Source of the DNA: JAFLTL01 sp964389525
GTDB taxonomy: Bacteria; Bacteroidota; Bacteroidia; Bacteroidales; Muribaculaceae
NCBI GenBank assembly: GCA_964389525.1
Contig: CAYMEX010000003.1
Span: 86,299 to 150,298 of the forward strand
Reading direction: 5' to 3'
Length of the DNA stretch: 64,000 nucleotides
The first letter of the stretch is position 1, and each line of letters starts with the position of its first letter. Both the position numbers and the translations under genes were made by a program. Below, piece by piece: positions 52,417-61,273 of this stretch. Below the pieces are notes generated by a model, which saw nothing but the letters and a program-made list of their open reading frames with translations, ran no database searches and was not told the DNA's origin.

Positions 52417-53379
52417 ATGAACAGATTTCTACTCAGGACATTAGCAACCGCGATTGTCGTTGCCGCATTGCCGTTGTCGGCGTTGGCAGACAACCGTCGC
52501 GGCAGTAGAGGTGAGGGTGGCCGTCAGCTCCGCACGGAGCAGCGTGGCCAGCGTCAGGGCAGCAATCGGCAGCAGACTGTTTCAAAGCAAAAGGATGAGA
52601 AACGCGATAATAAAAATGCAGCGGATGTAAGGCGTCCGGAAAATCGGCATAAGAATCCGGGAGTCGGCAGACGTCCGGACAACCGGCCTGCGCCGGGGCA
52701 GCGTCCCGGAGCAGGACAGCCGGGAGCACCCAACCGCTGGGAGCGTGAACAACATAATCGGCCGGTTGCACCGGCTCACAGACCGGTAACGCCACATCGG
52801 CCTCCGCACCCGGTGGCTCCTCCGCCACCGGCACCGAGACCTGTACCTCGTCCGGGACATCACGGCGCATTTGCGCCACATCCTCCACATGCTCCCTTCT
52901 ATGTGCATGCTCCGCGTCCTATACCGCGTCGTCCGCACGCATGGAGGCCGGTCGGTCGTCCCATCTCTTTCGGTAAGGTGCTGTTTGGCCTTACGCTCGG
53001 GGCAGCGTTCAATTTTTCGCTCGAATATCTGTATGACAACGGATATGCTGTCGGCGGATATGGCAATAATGCCATTTATCTCAACAACGTGAACATGTTT
53101 AACTACCTCTGGCCCGAGGCCTCGATGTTTTATAACGGCGGTAGGCTTGTGTCGGCAGTGTACACCTATGCGTCGCCTTACAACGACGGAGCAAGATACA
53201 ACAGTATCCTTAACATGATGACGGCGGGTTATGGCGCTCCGTATGTGACTCCGACCAGCAACGGCATGTCGTCGACATGGTGGAATGGCGACGGATCATA
53301 TGTGACGCTCAGCTATGAGTCGGCCTACGGTAACGATGGCAGACTCGGTTATTTCACGACTCTGACATTCGGCAACTGA
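52417..53379 (+). CDS. Exported Arg/Pro/His-rich protein with a C-terminal globular domain
   Basis: From the ATG at 52417 the protein is 320 residues. A signal peptide (about 1-24, ending LSALA) precedes a low-complexity region (about 25-185) rich first in Arg, Gln, Gly and Asn, then in Pro, His, Arg and Ala. The C-terminal part (about 190-320) is neutral and rich in Tyr, Asn and Gly, starting with a short hydrophobic stretch (VLFGLTLGAAF). I do not recognise a family. The basic region could bind polyanions or cell-wall glycans. GAATTTTG, one base off the -7 consensus, ends 3 nt before the ATG. Confidence 0.65.
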   Translation: MNRFLLRTLATAIVVAALPLSALADNRRGSRGEGGRQLRTEQRGQRQGSNRQQTVSKQKDEKRDNKNAADVRRPENRHKNPGVGRRPDNRPAPGQRPGAGQPGAPNRWEREQHNRPVAPAHRPVTPHRPPHPVAPPPPAPRPVPRPGHHGAFAPHPPHAPFYVHAPRPIPRRPHAWRPVGRPISFGKVLFGLTLGAAFNFSLEYLYDNGYAVGGYGNNAIYLNNVNMFNYLWPEASMFYNGGRLVSAVYTYASPYNDGARYNSILNMMTAGYGAPYVTPTSNGMSSTWWNGDGSYVTLSYESAYGNDGRLGYFTTLTFGN

Positions 53380-53396
53380 TCGCCTGACTCATATAC

Positions 53397-53429
53397 AGCG
53401 AGGTTGTGCTAATAAGGCGCAGCCTCGCT
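53397..53429 (+). terminator. Terminator-like hairpin after the Pro-rich protein gene
   Basis: AGCGAGGTTGTG (from 53397) pairs with CGCAGCCTCGCT (to 53429) with two wobble pairs. A weak T-rich stretch follows. Confidence 0.5.
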
Positions 53430-53512
53430 GTTATAGAATCATATGCTGTCAAGAGATATGTAAGAGAACTATTTGCAGCACTTTGCTGCGATGGCTGTCT
53501 CACATTCGCTTT

Positions 53513-53623
53513 AGTATAATTACTATATAATTTTGTCTATTATGTATCATATAGAAATAATCACAAAATATTTTAAATAATATTTGTATTTTAAAATGTT
53601 ATTTTATACATTGCGGGCGGAAG
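53513..53623 (+). promoter_or_regulatory. AT-rich upstream region homologous to that of the C10 operon
   Basis: Matches the minus strand of 24011-24120 over about 110 bp, down to the ATACATTGCGGGCGGAAG end, in front of the orphan lipoprotein gene. The remainder of the 290 bp gap holds only a terminator-like stem. Confidence 0.65.
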
Positions 53624-53669
53624 GCAAGCACTTTCTTACTTAAATGTCTAATAACTTTGAGATAAAGAG

Positions 53670-54314
53670 ATGAAAAGTATTAAACAGATTAAACTGATGT
53701 TGTGGATGTTGCTGGGAGTGGTGGCATTCATAGGCCTCACATCGTGTGAGGAAGAGATTGTGAAATATCACGAGAAAGAAGATACATCAGAAGAGACCGG
53801 AAAGGATGATATTGGTGATATGGAGGATATTCTTATTGCCAATTATTATTTCATTATGTATGTTTACATTGAAGATGAGGATGGTAATGATTTAGTTGAT
53901 AAATGGTGCAATCTAAATGATTCTAAAAAAGAATACACTCTATTTGAAACATGCAAAAGAAATTCAGGGAAAAGCCGTCTTGAAGCTGGAGGTAGTAATC
54001 CAAAACATTTCCTTATCAGTGCAAATCTGGCATATATCTATAAAGATGACTTTGTCGTAGAACAATTCAGGGTCTTTAAAGATGATGCCGAGGGATTGGT
54101 ATTCAGAGGGAAATGTATTGACTATGACTGGGATGGGAAGGGCGCTATAGAATATACCTACAAAGGTGTGGAGATTCCGGTAAAAAAGAACGTCGGTAGA
54201 ACATACTACAACTATGAAGATGGGAAATATTACACTGACGAAGACTATGTTTCACCCTACTCCGAAATAACGCTTGTGCGACACGACGACGGCACATACA
54301 CTGTGAAAGAATAA
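53670..54314 (+). CDS. Paralogue of the C10-associated lipoprotein, without peptidase
   Basis: A 214-residue predicted lipoprotein (LTSC lipobox, Cys26), closely related to 22020-22664. The N-terminal 30 residues and the C-terminal 60 or so are nearly identical, while residues about 35-150 differ clearly. The upstream region matches the C10 operon promoter region. The 12-15 bases before and over the ATG match the 3' end of the C10 gene, yet no peptidase gene is here. It therefore looks like a copy of the operon that lost (or never had) the peptidase. Possible solo inhibitor; function not shown. Confidence 0.75.
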   Translation: MKSIKQIKLMLWMLLGVVAFIGLTSCEEEIVKYHEKEDTSEETGKDDIGDMEDILIANYYFIMYVYIEDEDGNDLVDKWCNLNDSKKEYTLFETCKRNSGKSRLEAGGSNPKHFLISANLAYIYKDDFVVEQFRVFKDDAEGLVFRGKCIDYDWDGKGAIEYTYKGVEIPVKKNVGRTYYNYEDGKYYTDEDYVSPYSEITLVRHDDGTYTVKE

Positions 54315-54327
54315 AAATATACGTGGA

Positions 54328-54357
54328 GGGGCTGTGTGTAGTAATACTCACAGCCCC
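54328..54357. terminator. Terminator between the orphan lipoprotein gene and nadB
   Basis: GGGGCTGTG (54328-54336) pairs perfectly with CACAGCCCC (54349-54357) between converging genes; the following sequence is T-rich but broken. Confidence 0.7.
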
Positions 54358-54376
54358 TATTGTTGTGTGTATTGTC

Positions 54377-55960
54377 TTATTCTTCGTTCTTTTTAGGAGG
54401 ATAGTCGACGGAGTAGTGCAGTCCGCGCGATTCCTTGCGTTCCTTGGCATGACGCATGACGAGATAGCCTACATCGATGACGTTGCGTAGCTCGCATATG
54501 TCGCGCGACACTTTTGAGTGGCGGAAGAGCTTTTCGGTCTCGCGGTAGAGTATGTCAAGGCGGTTCCACGCGCGGTCGAGACGCAGATTGCTGCGCACGA
54601 TGCCGACGTAGTAACCCATTATCTGGTTCACCTCTTTGAGGCTCTGTGTTATGAGAACCATCTCCTCGGGGTGCCGTGTACCTTCGTCGTTCCAGTCGGG
54701 TATGTCGGAGCGGAACGTGTAGCGCGACAGTGTCTTGCGGGCGTGCTTTGCGGCCGCATCGGCATAGACGACAGCTTCAATAAGCGAGTTGGATGCAAGG
54801 CGGTTGCCGCCGTGAAGCCCGGTGCACGAGCACTCGCCGAGAGCATAGAGGCGATGGATCGTCGACTCACCGTTGCCGTCGACTTTTATGCCGCCGCACA
54901 GGTAGTGGGCTGCCGGCGCGACAGGTATGTAGTCTTTGGTGATGTCTATGCCGATCTCGAGACAGTGCTGATAGATGTTGGGGAAGTGGCGTTTGGTCTC
55001 TTCCGGGTCTTTATGGGTCACATCGAGGTAGACGTGGTCGTCGCCGTTGAGTTTCATCTCGCTGTCGATCGCACGTGCCACGATGTCGCGCGGTGCGAGC
55101 GAAAGGCGCGGATCATATTTGTGCATGAACTCCTCGCCCTTGAGGTTGCGCAGGACAGCGCCGTAGCCTCGCATGGCCTCGGTGATGAGAAACGAGGGTC
55201 TGTCGCCGGGGTTATAGAGTGCGGTGGGGTGAAACTGTATGAACTCCATGTCTTTTATGACACCCTTGGCGCGGTGCACCATGGCGATGCCGTCGCCGGT
55301 GGCGACGAGCGGGTTGGTAGTCGTCAGATACACGGCTCCTACGCCGCCGGTGGCAAGCACTGTGACGCGTCCCTGATATGTGTCGACCTCGCCTGTCTCC
55401 GTGTCAAGCACATACGCTCCATAGCATGCGATGTCGGGAGTGCGGTGTGTGACGATCATGCCGAGATGATGCTGGGTTATGAGCTCGACGGCAAACCGGT
55501 GCTCCAGCACGTCGATATAGGGGTTGGCCTTTACGGCACGTATCAGGCTTTGCTGTATCTCGTAGCCGGTGTTGTCGGCATGGTGGAGGATACGGAATTC
55601 GGAGTGCCCGCCTTCGCGGTGCAGGTCGAAATTTCCGTCGGAGTTACGGTCGAAGTCCACGCCCCATTCGAGAAGCGCCTTGATCTGTTCGGGCGCGCCT
55701 TTCACGACTTTCTCGACCGCCTCGCGATCGCTGAGCCAGTCGCCTGCGACCATTGTGTCGTGTATATGTTTGTCGAAATCGTCGACAAGAAGGTTGGTCA
55801 CTGATGCCACGCCTCCCTGTGCTAGTGCGGTGTTGGCCTCTTCAAGTGTCGACTTGCACAGAAGAGCCACCCTGGCGCCATCGTGCCCGGCGACTTTGAG
55901 GGCAAAGCTCATTCCGGCTATGCCCGACCCTATCACAAGATAGTCATACTGCTTGTTCAT
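54377..55960 (-). CDS. nadB: L-aspartate oxidase
   Basis: FAD enzyme oxidising L-aspartate to iminoaspartate, the substrate of NadA. The 527-residue protein shows the FAD motif GSGIAGMSFALKVAG, HREGGHSEFRILHH, and the GECSCTGLHGGNRLASNSL signature, and ends with the helical C-terminal domain. It lies last in a leftward run after sdaA. Confidence 0.95.
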   Translation of the reverse strand: MNKQYDYLVIGSGIAGMSFALKVAGHDGARVALLCKSTLEEANTALAQGGVASVTNLLVDDFDKHIHDTMVAGDWLSDREAVEKVVKGAPEQIKALLEWGVDFDRNSDGNFDLHREGGHSEFRILHHADNTGYEIQQSLIRAVKANPYIDVLEHRFAVELITQHHLGMIVTHRTPDIACYGAYVLDTETGEVDTYQGRVTVLATGGVGAVYLTTTNPLVATGDGIAMVHRAKGVIKDMEFIQFHPTALYNPGDRPSFLITEAMRGYGAVLRNLKGEEFMHKYDPRLSLAPRDIVARAIDSEMKLNGDDHVYLDVTHKDPEETKRHFPNIYQHCLEIGIDITKDYIPVAPAAHYLCGGIKVDGNGESTIHRLYALGECSCTGLHGGNRLASNSLIEAVVYADAAAKHARKTLSRYTFRSDIPDWNDEGTRHPEEMVLITQSLKEVNQIMGYYVGIVRSNLRLDRAWNRLDILYRETEKLFRHSKVSRDICELRNVIDVGYLVMRHAKERKESRGLHYSVDYPPKKNEE

Positions 55961-56008
55961 AGAGTATGCGTTGAAGAATTGTTTTGAATTTTCGGCTTGT
56001 AATCCCGA

Positions 56009-57208
56009 TTATTTTATAGCGGCAAGGCCTCCTTGCGAAGTTTCTTTATAGAGGCTTGGTATGTCGTGACCTGTCTGCTTCATCACTTCGACGATGCGGT
56101 CGAATGTGACCGTGTGCCGTCCGTCGGAAAAAGCGGCATACAGATTTGCGTCAAGGGCTCGGGCGGCAGCATAGGCGTTGCGCTCGATGCAGGGCACCTG
56201 CACAAGGCCGCAGACCGGGTCGCATGTGAGTCCGAGATGGTGCTCAAGTCCCATTTCGGCCGAGTATTCGATCTGTGCCGGCGTGCCGCCGAAAAGTTGT
56301 GAGGCGGCTGCGGCAGCCATGGCGCATGCGACGCCCACTTCGCCCTGACATCCGACTTCGGCTCCCGACACCGAGGCGTTATGCTTGACCACGCTGCCGA
56401 AAAGACCGGCCGTGGCGAGTGCGCGCAGTATGCGCTGTTCTGAGAATCCCTTTGAGGTCGAGAGATGATACAGAACCGCCGGAACTATGCCGCATGAGCC
56501 GCATGTGGGCGCTGTGACGATAAGTCCGCCCGACGCGTTTTCCTCACTTACTGCAAGCGCGTAGGCGTAGACCAGTCCGCGGCTTTTCAGGCTTGGATTG
56601 TAGCCGGTGGCGTGCATGTAGTAGCTGACGGCCTTGCGTCGCAGTCCGAGTCCGCCGGGCAATACTCCCTCGGCCTCGATGCCACGCTCGACCGCATCTT
56701 TCATCACCTTCCACGCCTCGCGCAGGTAGTCCCATATCGCCGGTCCCTCGCATATGTCGACATATTCCCAGAAGCTGCGTCCGGTCTGTTCGCACCACGA
56801 CAGTATCTCGCTTATGGTGTTCATCGAATATACCTGGTCGTCTGACTCGCCTCGGGTCTCTCCCTCGTGCATTATGTCGCCTCCGCCGATGCTGTATATG
56901 GTGTCGCTTTTGGTCACATGACCGTCTTTGTCGAGTGCCTCGAAAAGCATGGCATTTGGGTGAAACGGCAGAAATTCCTGCGGTTTCCATATTATGTCGG
57001 TTCCGGCGGCCGGGGTCAGTTCCTCGAGTATGGCTTTGTCGGTGAGGTGTCCGGCTCCGGTGGCGGCCAGTGATCCGTAGAGTGTCACGCGATAGTGCGC
57101 TGCTCCGGCAGTGCTTTCGCGAAACAGCTGTGCGGCTTTGCGGGGCCCCATCGTGTGTGAGCTCGACGGACCGTATCCGATCTTGAATATTTTTCTGATT
57201 GATTCCAT
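56009..57208 (-). CDS. sdaA: L-serine ammonia-lyase
   Basis: Converts L-serine to pyruvate and ammonia with a 4Fe-4S cluster. The 399-residue single-chain protein carries GPSSSHTMGP at the N-terminus (beta part). The catalytic alpha part follows with APTCGSCGIVPAVL, GCQGEVGVACAMAAA and DPVCGLVQVPC, which hold the cluster cysteines. It starts 13 bp after the rmuC stop. Confidence 0.95.
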   Translation of the reverse strand: MESIRKIFKIGYGPSSSHTMGPRKAAQLFRESTAGAAHYRVTLYGSLAATGAGHLTDKAILEELTPAAGTDIIWKPQEFLPFHPNAMLFEALDKDGHVTKSDTIYSIGGGDIMHEGETRGESDDQVYSMNTISEILSWCEQTGRSFWEYVDICEGPAIWDYLREAWKVMKDAVERGIEAEGVLPGGLGLRRKAVSYYMHATGYNPSLKSRGLVYAYALAVSEENASGGLIVTAPTCGSCGIVPAVLYHLSTSKGFSEQRILRALATAGLFGSVVKHNASVSGAEVGCQGEVGVACAMAAAAASQLFGGTPAQIEYSAEMGLEHHLGLTCDPVCGLVQVPCIERNAYAAARALDANLYAAFSDGRHTVTFDRIVEVMKQTGHDIPSLYKETSQGGLAAIK

Positions 57209-57221
57209 TTTACTCTATGAG

Positions 57222-58502
57222 TTACGGGAGAGGTGTATCGATAGATGCTTTCTCGGCATTGTTTTCAGGCTCGGGCATATCATCGTCGCCCGTGTCGAGC
57301 GACATTGGCAGCGGCTCTTTTATTTTGGCACCGAGTCCCTCGAGGCGTTTTGCGCGTGCCGCGAGCGATCCTCGGCCCTGTAGCTTCACAAAGGCTTTGT
57401 CGTAGGCTTTCTTGGCCGAGTCAAGAGCTTTGTCGATATTCTGCAGATCGGTGACAAATCCTACGAATTTATGATGCAGCTCACCGCCTTCGCGTGCGAT
57501 TTCCATCACGTTGCGCGTCACGGTGTCCTGCCGCCACATCTGCTCTATAAGTTTCAGTATCGAGATAAGGTGTGTGGGCGACACGATCAGCACTCCCGAG
57601 TCGTAGGCTTCCTGCCACAAGGTCGGCTCGGTCTGCATCGCGGCTATGTATGCGCCCTCGTTGGGGATGAACATTATCACGAAGTCGAGCTTCTGGTCGC
57701 CTACAATATCGGCATATCCTTTTACCTTGAGCTTGCGCATCTGGGTTTTGACCGACTGTATGTGACGTGATGCGGCGTCTCTGCGTTTCTCGGCCGTGTC
57801 GGCCTCCGTCATGTCCATATAGGCCGTAAGCGATACTTTGGAGTCGATGACCACACAGCGTCCTCCCGGATACCGCACAACCACATCGGGGCGCAGCTGT
57901 CCGCCGCGCTCGCTCACCAGGGTGCGTCCGGCCTCGTCGCGTGTGACCTGCACGAAAAACTCACGTCCTTTGGTGAGACCGCTTTTTTCAAGTATTTCCT
58001 CAAGTACCATCTCGCCCCAGTTGCCCTGCACGGTGGTGCCACCTTTCAGTGCCACGCTCAGCTGTCGTGCCTCGGCTCCGACATTGCGGCTTTCGGCAGA
58101 GAGTTTCTCTATCTGGTCTTTCAGGGAGAAAATTTCCCGTGACTCGTGGTTGTATACCTCGTCGATGCGTTTGCGGAATGTGTCAAGATCTTTGCGCAGC
58201 GGCGCGAGCAGTTCTTCGAGACGGTGGCTCTGGTGCTCGGTCATGGTCTGCGACCCGTCGAGGAGAGCCTGTGAGGCTATCAGCTCGAACTGTCGGCGTT
58301 GCTCGTTGCTGTCGGCATTGCTTTTCTCGAGTCTTTTCTGCCAGGCCGCGTCGGTTTCTTTCAGTTCGTTCTGGAGCCTTTCGCAATCTTTCTGAAGCAT
58401 TGCGTTTACAGCCTCAAGACGTGCTGTATGCGAGGCTTTGCCTATCAGTAGCACAATGACAATGGCGAGCGCTGCGGCAAGCATTATCGTGATGATTATC
58501 AT
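57222..58502 (-). CDS. rmuC: RmuC family DNA recombination protein
   Basis: The 426-residue protein has an N-terminal membrane helix (about 2-22), a long coiled coil (about 25-165) and the RmuC nuclease-like core (GNWGEMVLEEILEKSGL, RPDVVVRYPGGRCVVIDSKVSL, FIPNEGAYIAAM). RmuC limits inversion events at short inverted repeats in E. coli, which is notable in a window full of such repeats. A TACATTTG -7 box lies at plus 58545-58552. Confidence 0.93.
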   Translation of the reverse strand: MIIITIMLAAALAIVIVLLIGKASHTARLEAVNAMLQKDCERLQNELKETDAAWQKRLEKSNADSNEQRRQFELIASQALLDGSQTMTEHQSHRLEELLAPLRKDLDTFRKRIDEVYNHESREIFSLKDQIEKLSAESRNVGAEARQLSVALKGGTTVQGNWGEMVLEEILEKSGLTKGREFFVQVTRDEAGRTLVSERGGQLRPDVVVRYPGGRCVVIDSKVSLTAYMDMTEADTAEKRRDAASRHIQSVKTQMRKLKVKGYADIVGDQKLDFVIMFIPNEGAYIAAMQTEPTLWQEAYDSGVLIVSPTHLISILKLIEQMWRQDTVTRNVMEIAREGGELHHKFVGFVTDLQNIDKALDSAKKAYDKAFVKLQGRGSLAARAKRLEGLGAKIKEPLPMSLDTGDDDMPEPENNAEKASIDTPLP

Positions 58503-58565
58503 AAGAGTTGACCGGCGTGCTTATTTTAGGTGGATTATATGCTGCAAATGTAAATAAAAAATTTC

Positions 58566-58573
58566 TATATTTG
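58566..58573 (+). promoter_or_regulatory. -7 box upstream of ilvA
   Basis: TATATTTG, 55 nt before the ilvA ATG, arranged divergently with the rmuC -7 box at 58545-58552. Confidence 0.45.
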
Positions 58574-58628
58574 CCGCAAATACCGGCCTCTTGGAGACCA
58601 GTCAAAAAGACCAATCAATATATAAGTC

Positions 58629-59843
58629 ATGCAGGAACTTGATATTTCAGAAGTATTCCGCGCCCGCGAAGTGCTCAAAGAAGTTGCCAATGAGACCCGT
58701 ATTACAGGTCCGACAAAGTTGGCTGATTATTGCCAGGTATATCTCAAACCTGAGAACCTGCAGCTTACCGGATCGTTTAAGCTGCGTGGTGCATATTATA
58801 AAATTTCCCAGCTCTCCGACGAGGAGAAGGCCCGCGGTGTGATCGCTTGCTCGGCCGGCAACCATGCCCAGGGTGTTGCGCTCGGTGCTACCCACAACGG
58901 CATCAAGTCGGTCATCTGTCTGCCGGCAGGAGCTCCTCTCTCCAAGGTCGAGGCTACCAAGGGCTATGGCGCCGAGGTCTGCCTTGTGCCGGGCGTCTAT
59001 GACGATGCCTACCGTCGTGCTATCGAGCTTCGCGACGAGAAGGGCTACACATTCGTGCATCCGTTCGACGATCCGCTTGTGATTGCCGGACAGGGTACGA
59101 TCGGTGTCGAGATCATCGAGCAGATGAAGGATGTCGACGCTGTTGTCGTTCCTATCGGTGGTGGCGGCCTTATCTCGGGTGTGGCTTTCGCTATAAAGAC
59201 ACTTCGTCCCGACATTAAGGTGTATGGTGTTCAGGCCGAGGGTGCTCCGTCGATGAAAAAGGCGATAGAAAGCAACGAGCGTATCTGTCTTGACAAGGTC
59301 TGCACGATTGCCGACGGCATCTCGGTGAAGGAGCCGGGTGCCCTCACATTTGAGATGGTCAAGGAGTATGTCGACGACATTGTGACTGTAAACGACAATG
59401 AGATCGCTGCGGCCATACTCGCGCTTCTCGAGAAGCAGAAGATGGTGGCCGAGGGTGCCGGTGCTGTGGGTGTTGCGGCCGTGATGTTCCACAAGCTGCC
59501 GGTCGACGGCAAGAAGGTCTGCTGTATTGTCTCGGGTGGCAATATCGACGTCAACTTCCTCAATCGTGTCATCACCCGCGGCTTGGCCAAGAGCGGCCGT
59601 CTCGTGTCTGTGACGCTCGACCTGCCTGATACCCCCGGAGCTCTCAGCGGCGTTGTCAATGTCATCGCCGAGCTTGGCGGAAACATCCTCTCGGTGACCC
59701 ACGAGCGCACGACAACCTCGACTCAGGTCAACGGTTGCCTGCTTCACATCGAGATGGAGACCCGCAACAGCGAGCATATCGAGGCTATAAAGAGCGGACT
59801 GACTGACCGCGGTTATCATCTGCTTGCCGATTGCAACAAGTAG
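58629..59843 (+). CDS. ilvA: Threonine ammonia-lyase
   Basis: PLP enzyme deaminating threonine to 2-oxobutanoate. The 404-residue protein has the PLP lysine in GSFKLRGAYYK, AGNHAQGVA and the phosphate-binding GGGGLISG. A C-terminal ACT domain (about 325-404) follows. The single ACT form of this length is usually the catabolic or short type (tdcB/ilvA-like), so feedback by isoleucine is uncertain. No other ilv genes are adjacent. Confidence 0.93.
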   Translation: MQELDISEVFRAREVLKEVANETRITGPTKLADYCQVYLKPENLQLTGSFKLRGAYYKISQLSDEEKARGVIACSAGNHAQGVALGATHNGIKSVICLPAGAPLSKVEATKGYGAEVCLVPGVYDDAYRRAIELRDEKGYTFVHPFDDPLVIAGQGTIGVEIIEQMKDVDAVVVPIGGGGLISGVAFAIKTLRPDIKVYGVQAEGAPSMKKAIESNERICLDKVCTIADGISVKEPGALTFEMVKEYVDDIVTVNDNEIAAAILALLEKQKMVAEGAGAVGVAAVMFHKLPVDGKKVCCIVSGGNIDVNFLNRVITRGLAKSGRLVSVTLDLPDTPGALSGVVNVIAELGGNILSVTHERTTTSTQVNGCLLHIEMETRNSEHIEAIKSGLTDRGYHLLADCNK

Positions 59844-59944
59844 AAACACTGACGCCTGACAGCGCGTTTATATTGAAAGGCAGCGTCAGGTCTGAAACAT
59901 ACAGGTCTCAGACGACGCGTCGTAAAACAAATATGTGGATATAA

Positions 59945-60619
59945 ATGCGTCTTCTGGTAGTTTTATTACTTCTGACGATAGTGCGTGTCGCCGCAGCTGG
60001 AAATACCTCCGGCGGCGACACGCGTGTTTTTCAGGCTCCTGATTTTAGCGTAGTGCTTGACTCTGCGGGGCTTGACACGGAAGTGCGCCAGAAGGTCTAC
60101 AGGGGTAAGTATCACATGGTGACCGAAGAGGGTGATACCGTGCTCATGCTCGTTATGAACCCGGTCACGGTTTTCCCTCCGCTTAAGTTCAAGAATAAAA
60201 AGCAGGAGCAGTTTTACTGGCGCACGGTGCGCGACGTGAAGAAGACACTGCCTTATGCAAAGCTTATATGTGCCACTTTGCTTGAGACATATGAGTATAT
60301 CGAGACTTTTCCGACGCAGAAAGAGCGCGAGAAGTATCTGAAGGAGATGGAGAAGGAGGTGTTTGAGCAATATAAGCCTGCGCTCAAACAGTTTACAAAA
60401 AGTCAGGCCCGTCTGCTTGTCAAACTCATACAGCGTGAGACCAATCAGAGCAGCTATGATATACTGAAAGCTTTTCTCGGGACTTTCAGGGCGGGTTTCT
60501 GGCAGACTTTCGGGCGTCTGTTCGGCGTAAATCTCAAAGGGCAGTACAGGCCGGAGACCGATGCCGATGACGCGATCATCGAGCGCGTGTGTGTGGCCGT
60601 GGAGCAGGGCGTCTTGTGA
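59945..60619 (+). CDS. DUF4294 domain protein, exported
   Basis: A 224-residue protein with an N-terminal signal (about 1-19). The DUF4294 core is FPPLKFKNKKQEQFYWRTV, then the helical ETYEYIETFPTQKERE region and QTFGRLFGVNLKGQY near the C-terminus. Widespread in Bacteroidetes with no known function. It lies between ilvA and the str operon. Confidence 0.82.
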   Translation: MRLLVVLLLLTIVRVAAAGNTSGGDTRVFQAPDFSVVLDSAGLDTEVRQKVYRGKYHMVTEEGDTVLMLVMNPVTVFPPLKFKNKKQEQFYWRTVRDVKKTLPYAKLICATLLETYEYIETFPTQKEREKYLKEMEKEVFEQYKPALKQFTKSQARLLVKLIQRETNQSSYDILKAFLGTFRAGFWQTFGRLFGVNLKGQYRPETDADDAIIERVCVAVEQGVL

Positions 60620-60699
60620 CAGATCGGCCGCAAACGCTATATTTAACAAAGTTTAACTATACTAAAGTGGCATATTTGGGCTCTCGGGGCGAAAGGAAC

Positions 60700-60730
60700 T
60701 TGGTAGTAATGAATTAAATGCTTAATTTTG
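60700..60730 (+). promoter_or_regulatory. Bacteroidetes-type promoter of the rpsL operon
   Basis: TTG (60700-60702), 20-nt spacer, TAATTTTG (60723-60730). Predicted start near 60737 leaves a leader of about 145 nt before rpsL, with a small GTTTG/CAAAC hairpin near 60840-60854. Confidence 0.8.
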
Positions 60731-60883
60731 CGTCGCTTTTGTGGACTGGAGTGCCGTCTTGATTTAAGCAATGGGCTTATGCTCAGATGGTTAAATAAAA
60801 AGAGGCTCGTCGGGCGACAGAAGCAGGAGAATTGAATGTTTGAATTGCAAACCCAAGACAATAGTATAATTAACTGAACTAAG

Positions 60884-61273
60884 ATGCCTACTATTCAGCA
60901 ATTAGTGAGAAAAGGTCGTCAGGCTTCAGTGGACAAGAGCAAGTCTCCCGCACTTGACTCATGCCCTCAGCGTCGTGGTGTGTGCGTCCGTGTATACACC
61001 ACAACCCCTAAGAAGCCTAACTCGGCTATGCGAAAGGTGGCGCGTGTGCGTCTTACCAATGGCAAGGAGGTTAACTCCTACATCCCCGGAGAGGGTCACA
61101 ACCTGCAGGAGCACTCGATCGTGCTTGTGCGTGGCGGTCGTGTGAAAGACCTTCCCGGTGTACGTTATCACATCGTGCGCGGCACGCTCGATACCAGTGG
61201 TGTGAAGGATCGCACCCAGCGTCGCTCGAAGTACGGTGCGAAGCGTCCCAAGGCAGGTGCAGCCAAGAAGTAA
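60884..61273 (+). CDS. rpsL: 30S ribosomal protein uS12
   Basis: Decoding-centre protein. The 129-residue length is normal, with PKKPNSAMRKVARVRL and RGGRVKDLPGVRYH, the two segments hit by streptomycin-resistance changes. Lys is present at both key positions, the usual drug-sensitive form. First gene of the str operon. Confidence 0.98.
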   Translation: MPTIQQLVRKGRQASVDKSKSPALDSCPQRRGVCVRVYTTTPKKPNSAMRKVARVRLTNGKEVNSYIPGEGHNLQEHSIVLVRGGRVKDLPGVRYHIVRGTLDTSGVKDRTQRRSKYGAKRPKAGAAKK

